Source: an uncultured Eubacteriales bacterium (lineage in GTDB: Bacteria; Bacillota; Clostridia; Lachnospirales; Anaerotignaceae). Taken from it: 5,396 nt of DNA. Below are positions 1-5,396 of this stretch, in pieces. The stretch covers positions 1-5,396 of the forward strand of contig CABPCX010000143.1 in the NCBI GenBank assembly GCA_902406135.1, in the 5' to 3' direction. The stretch's first letter is position 1. The number at the start of each line of letters is the position of its first letter. The notes under the pieces are model-generated. The model was given only the letters and a program-made list of their open reading frames with translations. It was not told where the DNA came from and ran no database searches. The translations under genes were made by a program, and so were the position numbers.

Positions 1-18
1 CTGCTTCTGCAGAAGCAG
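1..18. repeat. 18-bp perfect palindrome inside addA
   Basis: Bases 1-18 equal their own reverse complement and centre on CTGCAG (7-12). The stretch lies in the addA reading frame and encodes Ala-Ser-Ala-Glu-Ala, a plausible AddA sequence. It is therefore probably a by-product of codon choice. The palindrome might extend further upstream, which cannot be seen. Confidence 0.5.
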
Positions 19-1802
19 GCACTGGATTTTTGGAAACACCCGAAATTATGATAATATTGAGTTTCCTCAGAGTTATAGATAATCCGAGACAGGATATAGC
101 CCTTGCTTCCGTACTCAGGTCTCCCGTATATGGACTTAAGGCTGATGACCTGCTCAGCATAAAACTTGAAAGCGGCGCCGAAGAATACTGGGACTGCATA
201 AAGGACTATGCCGTAAACGGCAAAGACGAACATATTAAGAGTGTATTGGAAACTTTTCTGTCTCAGCTTGAAAAGTGGAGAAATATGGCCGTTGACGAAA
301 AAATAAATGACCTTATATGGTCCATTTATACGGAAACGGGATTTTATGATTTTGCCGGTGTACTGCCCGACGGCAAAATGCGCCAGATAAATCTGGCTAA
401 ACTGGTACAGAAGGCATCGGATTATGACAGCATCAGTTTTAAAGGACTGTTTGACTTCATAAGATATATTGAAAAGATAAATAAAAATGATGTTGATATT
501 GACAGCGGAAGCGGTGCATCTTCAGACGGTGTGCGTATTATGACCATACATAAAAGCAAAGGGCTGGAGTTCCCAGTTGTATTTTTATCGGGATGCGGAG
601 GAAAATTCAATAAAACAGATCAGAAAGCTTCTGTAGTTCTGCATAAGGATCTGGGGATAGGCTGTGAATATATAGATATGGAATCCAGAGTAAAATATAA
701 TACCGTACCAAGGACTGTAATATCCGAAAAGCTCAGAATGGATTCCGTGGCAGAGGAAATGAGAATACTCTATGTTGCCATGACAAGGGCAAAGGAGAAA
801 CTCATTATTACAGGTGTTTCATCGGCTGAAATTTCAAAGGCTGAGGAATGGACCATGTATAACGACAGGAAAGATGTAAAACTTCCTGTGTTTGATATAG
901 CATCTAAAAATTCATATATGGACTGGATAATGACTGCTGTATCAAGGCACAGAGCGGGACAGGCTGTATGTGATATAAATTTAAGTATGGCACAAAATGC
1001 CGGAAACGGACTTTATAGCCACAAAGCTTCCTTTGATATAAATTTCATAGGCAGGATAGATGAAAGCCAGACGGTAACTGAGGATGAAAAGATAGAAACG
1101 GAAGAAGATTTGGCCTTCTTAAAAGACCAGATAGGGGCAAGGCTTGGCTGGGAATATCCCTATTTGGATGAAACCGATATGCCGTCAACGGTATCCGTTT
1201 CCGATGTAAAGAGGATAAGAGGCATAAAGCTTTCCCATACGGTAAAAACACCTGATTTTTATATTGACGAAAAGGGCCTTTCCGCTGCCGAAAGGGGAAC
1301 AGCTGTCCATACTGTGCTGGAGCATATGGACTTCAGAAAGAAATATGAGTATGACGATATAAAAGAACTTATAAATGAATGCCGTGAAAAGGGCATACTT
1401 TCAGAGGCGGAGGCTGAAACGGTCAGCATAAAGAAAATACAGATGTTTGTACGTTCACCCCTTTATAAAAGAATACTGGAGTCAGAAAGTATTTTTAAAG
1501 AGGAAGCCTTTACTGTGGCTGTGAAGCCCAATGAGATTTACAGAGGAGAAAAAAATGATTCCGACGGGGATATAATACTCCACGGACGTATTGACTGTTT
1601 CTTTATAGAAAACGGTGAAATCGTAATAATTGACTATAAAACCGACAGATATAATGAAGACAGCGAAGAAGAATTACATGAAAGATATGATATACAGATG
1701 GAGCTTTATTCCAAGGCCGTAGAAAGGGCTACGGGAATAAGGGTTAAGGAATGTTATATTTATTCCGTTGAGTCCGGAAAAGCCATAGCTGTAGAATTAT
1801 AA
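1..1802 (+). CDS. addA: ATP-dependent helicase/nuclease subunit A (AddA), C-terminal half, 5' partial
   Basis: AddA is the 3'-5' helicase and nuclease subunit of AddAB, the Gram-positive counterpart of RecBCD. It resects double-strand breaks in the cytoplasm for RecA-dependent repair. The frame is open from the window edge (first whole codon at 3) with no stop, giving 599 residues of a protein usually near 1200, so the Walker A/B half lies upstream. Visible in order: the family stretch VIDNPRQDIALASVLRSP (about 75-128); UvrD motif V, TIHKSKGLEF (543-572); motif VI, LYVAMTRAKEKL (about 768-803); and a RecB-like nuclease domain with GTAVH (His 1308-1310), GRID (Asp 1593-1595), IIDYKTD (Asp 1632-1634, Lys 1638-1640) and QMELY (1695-1709). 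The helicase motifs in view and the nuclease residues all look intact. A TTG at 30 could be read as a start, but conserved AddA sequence continues in frame before it (AEAGTGF). The stop at 1800-1802 touches a terminator, so addA is the last gene of its operon. addB is probably upstream, which is inferred and not seen. Confidence 0.96.
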   Translation, partial: ASAEAGTGFLETPEIMIILSFLRVIDNPRQDIALASVLRSPVYGLKADDLLSIKLESGAEEYWDCIKDYAVNGKDEHIKSVLETFLSQLEKWRNMAVDEKINDLIWSIYTETGFYDFAGVLPDGKMRQINLAKLVQKASDYDSISFKGLFDFIRYIEKINKNDVDIDSGSGASSDGVRIMTIHKSKGLEFPVVFLSGCGGKFNKTDQKASVVLHKDLGIGCEYIDMESRVKYNTVPRTVISEKLRMDSVAEEMRILYVAMTRAKEKLIITGVSSAEISKAEEWTMYNDRKDVKLPVFDIASKNSYMDWIMTAVSRHRAGQAVCDINLSMAQNAGNGLYSHKASFDINFIGRIDESQTVTEDEKIETEEDLAFLKDQIGARLGWEYPYLDETDMPSTVSVSDVKRIRGIKLSHTVKTPDFYIDEKGLSAAERGTAVHTVLEHMDFRKKYEYDDIKELINECREKGILSEAEAETVSIKKIQMFVRSPLYKRILESESIFKEEAFTVAVKPNEIYRGEKNDSDGDIILHGRIDCFFIENGEIVIIDYKTDRYNEDSEEELHERYDIQMELYSKAVERATGIRVKECYIYSVESGKAIAVEL

Positions 1803-1827
1803 AAAGAGGCGTTACGCCTCTTTTTTT
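1801..1827 (+). terminator. Rho-independent terminator after addA
   Basis: An uninterrupted 11-bp stem (1801-1811 with 1815-1825) has the core GAGGCG/CGCCTC, a TTA triloop (1812-1814) and a run of seven T from 1821. Its left arm begins inside the TAA stop codon of addA (1800-1802), leaving no untranslated spacer. The A-run on the left arm becomes a T-run on the other strand, so it may also stop antisense transcription. It separates the repair operon from the two-component operon. Confidence 0.93.
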
Positions 1828-1880
1828 AAAACTATTTTTAAGATATAAATGTCTAATATTTGGTAAATTTTATATATGTG

Positions 1881-1910
1881 TTTCCAAAAAACATCATTTT
1901 GTGATAAAAT
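1881..1910 (+). promoter_or_regulatory. Candidate extended -10 sigma-A promoter for the two-component operon
   Basis: The best match in the gap after the terminator is a -10 of TAAAAT (1905-1910, 5 of 6 to consensus), preceded by the TGn extension (TGA, 1902-1904). A weak -35, TTTCCA (1881-1886, 4 of 6), lies 18 bases upstream. Transcription would begin near 1917, leaving a leader of about 105 bases before the regulator gene. The region is very AT-rich, so chance matches are common; TATAAA at 1844 and TATATT at 1972 are weaker alternatives without a good -35. A promoter is expected here because of the terminator upstream. Confidence 0.4.
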
Positions 1911-1947
1911 TAAGAATATCGAAAGAAAAAGATTTAGTATTCTTAAT
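1909..1947. repeat. Perfect 10-bp inverted repeat in the leader/promoter region
   Basis: ATTAAGAATA (1909-1918) and TATTCTTAAT (1938-1947) are exact reverse complements separated by 19 bases. The left arm overlaps the end of the candidate -10 and the expected transcription start. This would suit an operator for a dimeric regulator. The repeat could also form an AT-rich hairpin in RNA started further upstream. There is no T-run after it, so it is not a terminator. OmpR-family regulators usually bind direct repeats, so self-binding by the downstream regulator is not specifically supported. Confidence 0.45.
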
Positions 1948-2021
1948 AAAGAAATTATATGATTAAAATGATATATTACTGACTAAAAAACATTTACAGC
2001 TTTTGGATAGGAGGACCTCAA

Positions 2022-2723
2022 ATGGACAACAAAAAGTATAACATTCTTGTATGCGATGATGAAAAGTCTATAGTTGATGCAATAGAAATATATCTTAAAC
2101 AGGAAGACTACAATATATTAAAGGCCTATGACGGCGAAGAAGCTCTCAAGGTGCTTGAAAATAATGATGTTCATCTTGTTATTATGGATATAATGATGCC
2201 TAAAATGGACGGGCTTAAGGCCGTTGTAAAAATAAGAGAAACTTTAAATATCCCCATAATTATGCTTTCGGCTAAATCCGAGGATACTGACAAAATAATA
2301 GGCCTTAATTTTGGTGCGGACGACTATATTACAAAACCCTTTAACCCCTTAGAGCTCATTGCGAGAGTTAAATCCCATATGAGGAGATATACTTCATTTG
2401 GCTCCATTGCAGAAAAAGGAAGCGTTATAAAAATAGGAGACCTGGAGCTTGACAAGGATTCTAAAGAAGTCAGAGTAAACGGCGAGCCCGTTAAACTTAC
2501 AGCTACCGAATACGGTATACTCCAGCTTCTTATGGAAAATGCAGGCAAGGTTTTCTCCATAGATGAAATATATGAAAAGGTATGGAATGAACTTTCCTTT
2601 GCCCCTGAAAACACGGTTTCTGTACATATTAGAAGAATAAGGGAGAAAATTGAGATAAATCCGAAAGAGCCCAGATATTTAAAGGTGGTGTGGGGTATTG
2701 GCTACAAAATTGAAAAAATCTAA
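2022..2723 (+). CDS. OmpR/PhoB-family response regulator (VanR/VncR-like)
   Basis: This is a cytoplasmic DNA-binding transcription factor of a two-component system, 233 residues long, the normal full length for the family. Residues 1-120 form a receiver domain with acidic pair Asp12-Asp13, phospho-acceptor Asp56 in IMDIMMPKMDG, switch Ser83, and Tyr102 and Lys105 in GADDYITKPF. Residues about 138-231 form a winged helix, with LTATEYGILQLL, the recognition-helix stretch VSVHIRRIREKIE, and the wing VVWGIGYK. The receiver and wing resemble the VanR/VncR group, but that group is broad and gives no drug-resistance function. The ATG is preceded by AGGAGG (2009-2014) with 7 bases of spacing, which makes this start secure. 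The 3' end overlaps the kinase gene by 26 bases, so the kinase is its likely partner. All phosphorylation residues are present. The target genes are unknown. Confidence 0.96.
   Translation: MDNKKYNILVCDDEKSIVDAIEIYLKQEDYNILKAYDGEEALKVLENNDVHLVIMDIMMPKMDGLKAVVKIRETLNIPIIMLSAKSEDTDKIIGLNFGADDYITKPFNPLELIARVKSHMRRYTSFGSIAEKGSVIKIGDLELDKDSKEVRVNGEPVKLTATEYGILQLLMENAGKVFSIDEIYEKVWNELSFAPENTVSVHIRRIREKIEINPKEPRYLKVVWGIGYKIEKI
2681..2700 (+). promoter_or_regulatory. Ribosome binding site and TTG start of the kinase gene
   Basis: AAAGGTGG (2681-2688) lies 9 bases before TTG (2698-2700), all within the 3' end of the regulator gene. An in-frame stop at 2680-2682 rules out an earlier start. The first in-frame ATG (2791-2793, Met32) falls in the middle of the first membrane segment, so it cannot be the start. 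A second TTG at 2710 is possible but sits further from the binding site. The arrangement indicates translational coupling to the regulator. Confidence 0.75.
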
Positions 2724-4959
2724 GCTTTATTCGTTCAAAACAAAGGCGGCTGCCGTAGCAATCATACTCATATCAGCCCTTGTCGCCAGTATGAGTCTTG
2801 TTTATGTGGTGGATATGAGATATGAATCCGGTTTCAGCTACAGCAGCTATTTTGAAACGGAAACATTTTATTCCCAGTACAGCCAGCTGGTACGTGACGT
2901 TGTAAATACTAACCTCGTATTTAAAAACGAGGAGAATATAAAGTCTGGAAATGCTCTTAATGAAGAAAAAGTCATATATAACTTTGCCCTTGATAATGAC
3001 CTGGGAGAGTATGTTATATATAATTCTTTTTCAGGCCTCTATAGCGCCGAAAACGCATCATCTGACGAAGCGGAAAACTATATAACCGTTAAAAGTCTAG
3101 GCACTCCTGAGGTAAAATTTTCAAATCCTGAGGACCAGGCCTGCTTTGATGAGAGATATCCCGCATACAGAAACCAGGCCATTCAGGACCAGCTTTATGA
3201 GTTTGATGACGCTACTAAGGAGCTTGAAAGATATACAGACTTTTATTACTGTCTTGTAAACAACGCCACCGGCGAGCGTATAATGAATGCTGATGCCGAA
3301 TTTATATCTGACCTTAAAATAAACTCTTTCCTTGACGGAAGATATACAAAGGGAACTACCGTTTATGATACGGAATATTACTACACATATACCGATGACG
3401 GAAAGCTTTTAAATTATTTCTATTACGATAATTACCTTGATTCCGTCACAAGAATACTCTTTAACAGCGGGTATACATTATATGTAGGTGTAAGTGATGA
3501 CGTTGAGACGGGAGACGGAATATTTGCCCAGCAGTATCAGGCCTTTGAAAACAGAAGAGATAATGCACCAAGGGCTGTTATGTCAGCTATTATAAGTCTG
3601 CTTATAATGATAGCCGGATTGATATACCTCATTGCCGTAGCCGGAAAAACCAGCAGAAACAGTGAGGTTACACTTATAGCCACAGACTATATATTCAATG
3701 ATATATGGACAATACTGTTTTTGGCCGTGGCCGCCGGGTCTTATATTGTGGCGGTACAGCTTGTAAGAAGCATATATTACTTAAATATGGAATGGATATC
3801 AATAATAAAAGGCCTTATATGCCTGTTATTTATGGTAGACGTTGTCATACTTATGTGCTATACAACAAGCATATCAAGACAGATAAAGAAAAGAAGACTT
3901 TTCTCAAACACTGTTCTTGGAGCTTTCATACGCTGGATTGCTTCATTCTTTAAGGAGTCCACATTCAGAATATGGATACTTATTTGTATGATTATGTACG
4001 CAATCATAAACTGCATGCTTATGTTTGTAGCTTGTGAGGCGGATACGATTATCCCTGTTATATTGATAGTAATATTTGATGTGGCCGGACTGTTTTTTGC
4101 AGCCAGAGCTTTAAATTCATTGAAGAAAATAATGGTGGCTGTTAAGGAAACATCGGAAGGAAACTTTGATAAAAAGGTTGACCCCGATGAAATATCTCCA
4201 TCCCTTAAAAACTTTGCCATTGACGTATCAAATATGCAGAACGGATTAAAGCAGGCTGTCGGCAGAGCGGTCAAAGGTGAAAAAATGAAGACGGAGCTTA
4301 TTACAAACGTTTCCCACGACCTTAAAACTCCGCTTACATCAATAATAACCTATGTTGACCTTTTGAAAAGGGAGGAACTGAATAACGAAAAAGCACAGAA
4401 CTATGTTGCTATTCTTGATGAAAAAACAAACCGTCTTAAACAGCTTATTGAGGACCTTGTGGAAGCAAGTAAAGCTTCAAGCGGAAATCTTGCCGTAACA
4501 AAGAACAAAATAAATCTTAGAGGTCTCGTTGAGCAGTCCCTCGGCGAGTTTGAAGAAAGAATAGAAGCCTCTGAACTTGAGTTCAAGATAAATGCCGTAG
4601 ATGATGTTGATATCTATGCCGACGGAAGACATATGTGGCGTATAATGGAAAACCTTATATCAAATGCGCTTAAATATGCTATGCCAAAAACAAGGGTGTT
4701 TATTGACATTTATAAAACCGAAAACGAAGGAGTTCTTATGATTAAAAACGTTTCGGTAGTGCCCATTGACAGCGTTGACCTCAAGAGTCTTACGGAAAGA
4801 TTCGTAAGAGGAGATGCATCAAGGACAACTGAAGGCGCAGGTCTTGGATTATCCATAACCCAGAGTCTTTCTGAAATACAGGGAGGAAAATTGGAAATAA
4901 CATCAGATGGAGACGTATTTAAAGCTGCTGTTAAAATGCCATTGTACGTCGAGAATTGA
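2698..4959 (+). CDS. Membrane sensor histidine kinase with large ectodomain and six predicted membrane segments
   Basis: This 753-residue kinase should sense an envelope signal and phosphorylate the regulator just upstream. By eye, membrane segments lie at about 17-38, 294-315, 336-356, 366-389, 425-445 and 451-469. Residues 39-291 form an external domain of unrecognised family, with a NNATGE turn that hints at a PAS/Cache-like fold (weak). A HAMP-like linker (about 470-525, SEGNFDKKV) leads to HisKA: His540 in NVSHDLKTPLTSI is the phosphorylation site, and Asp541 and Thr544 match the phosphatase motif, so it may work both ways. HATPase_c has the N box around Asn652/Asn656 (ENLISNALKYA), F box ERFVRGD (700-706) and G2 GAGLGLSI (713-720). 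The usual G1 DxGxG is replaced by IKNVS (682-686), as I recall for VncS-like kinases. It is far longer than classic two-segment kinases. The start is TTG, set by the binding site at 2681-2688. Likely co-transcribed with its neighbours. Confidence 0.94.
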   Translation: MATKLKKSKLYSFKTKAAAVAIILISALVASMSLVYVVDMRYESGFSYSSYFETETFYSQYSQLVRDVVNTNLVFKNEENIKSGNALNEEKVIYNFALDNDLGEYVIYNSFSGLYSAENASSDEAENYITVKSLGTPEVKFSNPEDQACFDERYPAYRNQAIQDQLYEFDDATKELERYTDFYYCLVNNATGERIMNADAEFISDLKINSFLDGRYTKGTTVYDTEYYYTYTDDGKLLNYFYYDNYLDSVTRILFNSGYTLYVGVSDDVETGDGIFAQQYQAFENRRDNAPRAVMSAIISLLIMIAGLIYLIAVAGKTSRNSEVTLIATDYIFNDIWTILFLAVAAGSYIVAVQLVRSIYYLNMEWISIIKGLICLLFMVDVVILMCYTTSISRQIKKRRLFSNTVLGAFIRWIASFFKESTFRIWILICMIMYAIINCMLMFVACEADTIIPVILIVIFDVAGLFFAARALNSLKKIMVAVKETSEGNFDKKVDPDEISPSLKNFAIDVSNMQNGLKQAVGRAVKGEKMKTELITNVSHDLKTPLTSIITYVDLLKREELNNEKAQNYVAILDEKTNRLKQLIEDLVEASKASSGNLAVTKNKINLRGLVEQSLGEFEERIEASELEFKINAVDDVDIYADGRHMWRIMENLISNALKYAMPKTRVFIDIYKTENEGVLMIKNVSVVPIDSVDLKSLTERFVRGDASRTTEGAGLGLSITQSLSEIQGGKLEITSDGDVFKAAVKMPLYVEN

Positions 4960-4976
4960 TAAAAGGGGGCGCTAAA

Positions 4977-5396
4977 ATGAAAAAAGCTGCTATATTTTTA
5001 ATGGCTTTTTCCGCTGCGCTGTGTTTAGTTATATATATGCTTTACAAAGAGGATATGTCAAGAATGGAGAATGGCGAACCTGTTTTGTTTAGCAGCTGGG
5101 GGTATGAATATGCTCCGGTAGTGGATGGCTCTGATGAAGAAGAACTTATTATGGAAGTTTTAGAAAATACCATAACTTCCAGAGGGGCTACTGTTGAAAT
5201 TACTAATAATACCGGACAAGACATTTCTTCTGGCGAAGACTATACAATTGAGAAATATGAGGGCGGAAAATGGAATAACATTGCTGTGATTTATGATGAC
5301 AATGATTGGAATGATATGCTCTACATAGTTGAAAACGGACTCCCTGCCGAATTCAGAATATATTGGGCTGACATCTACGGTGAGCTTGGAAGCGGC
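4977..5396 (+). CDS. Secreted or membrane-anchored protein with C-terminal bacterial Ig-like domain, 3' partial
   Basis: An open frame of 140 codons runs off the window end. The ATG follows GGGGG (4965-4969) with 7 bases of spacing and lies 17 bases after the kinase stop, so it belongs to the same operon. Residues 1-3 are MKK and about 4-22 form one hydrophobic segment (signal peptide or membrane anchor). Cys16 is preceded by Ala-Ala-Leu, which does not fit a lipobox well. Residues about 29-50 (MENGEPVLFSSWGYEYAPVV) are a linker type I recall from clostridial exported proteins. Residues about 70-140 (ATVEITNNTGQDISSG, then IEKYEGGKW) read as the start of an immunoglobulin-like beta-sandwich of the bacterial Ig-like kind (Big_14-like, from memory). 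The last strand is probably just past the edge. It should act outside the membrane. Its role is unknown; linkage suggests it is a target, accessory or regulator of the sensor kinase. Confidence 0.85.
   Translation, partial: MKKAAIFLMAFSAALCLVIYMLYKEDMSRMENGEPVLFSSWGYEYAPVVDGSDEEELIMEVLENTITSRGATVEITNNTGQDISSGEDYTIEKYEGGKWNNIAVIYDDNDWNDMLYIVENGLPAEFRIYWADIYGELGSG

Noticed and set aside
30..32. TTG as the start of the addA gene
   Set aside because: The frame stays open to the window edge and the residues before it (AEAGTGF) fit AddA; the protein also lacks the ATP-binding half, so the gene begins upstream.
422..1251. Reverse-strand open frames within addA
   Set aside because: They lie opposite strongly conserved AddA coding sequence, lack recognisable domains and have no convincing binding sites.
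1828..2021. Riboswitch, small RNA gene or small protein in the gap
   Set aside because: Beyond the candidate promoter and the inverted repeat, the AT-rich stretch has no GC-rich structured core, no terminator and no short frame with a convincing binding site.
2324..2627. Reverse-strand open frames within the response regulator
   Set aside because: They are antisense shadows of a full-length conserved regulator.
3705..4274. Open frames on both strands within the kinase membrane block
   Set aside because: The hydrophobic or basic translations are by-products of the kinase codons; there are no binding sites or family features.
2022..4959. Calling the pair vanRS or vncRS
   Set aside because: The resemblance is at subfamily level only. 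No van ligase genes or vex transporter genes are visible, and the kinase is much longer than VanS/VncS.
4977..5040. Lipoprotein signal peptide on the last protein
   Set aside because: Cys16 is preceded by Ala-Ala-Leu, and Leu at -1 does not fit a lipobox; a plain signal peptide or anchor fits better.
1..5396. CRISPR array, tRNA/rRNA, insertion sequence or prophage parts
   Set aside because: I saw no regularly spaced repeats, tRNA-like folds, transposase frames or terminal repeats. The window looks like ordinary chromosome.

Overview
The window looks like chromosomal DNA from a low-GC, Gram-positive anaerobe of the Clostridia, perhaps a Lachnospiraceae-like lineage. The reasons are AT-rich intergenic DNA, strong AGGAGG/GGGGG ribosome binding sites, a TTG start, an AddA-type (not RecB-type) helicase-nuclease, and a VanR/VncR-like regulator with its kinase. 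The genus cannot be fixed from this sequence. All genes are on the + strand, and both window edges cut a gene.

Positions 1-1802 hold the C-terminal half of addA, the helicase/nuclease subunit of the AddAB double-strand-break repair enzyme. Its stop codon runs straight into a near-perfect Rho-independent terminator (about 1801-1827), so the repair operon ends here. The roughly 195-base gap to the next gene holds a plausible extended -10 promoter (1881-1910). A perfect 10-bp inverted repeat (arms 1909-1918 and 1938-1947) overlaps the edge of that promoter.

Positions 2022-5396 look like one operon of three genes. The first is an OmpR/PhoB-family response regulator. The second is a large 753-residue membrane histidine kinase that overlaps the regulator by 26 bases and starts at TTG. 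The third begins 17 bases after the kinase and encodes a secreted or membrane-anchored protein with a C-terminal bacterial Ig-like fold; it runs off the window. The kinase has an external domain of about 250 residues after its first membrane segment, then five more membrane segments, a short HAMP-like linker, and HisKA/HATPase_c domains with an atypical G1 box. The layout suggests an envelope-sensing two-component system co-expressed with an extracytoplasmic protein that could be its target, modulator or effector. The signal and regulon cannot be read from the sequence.
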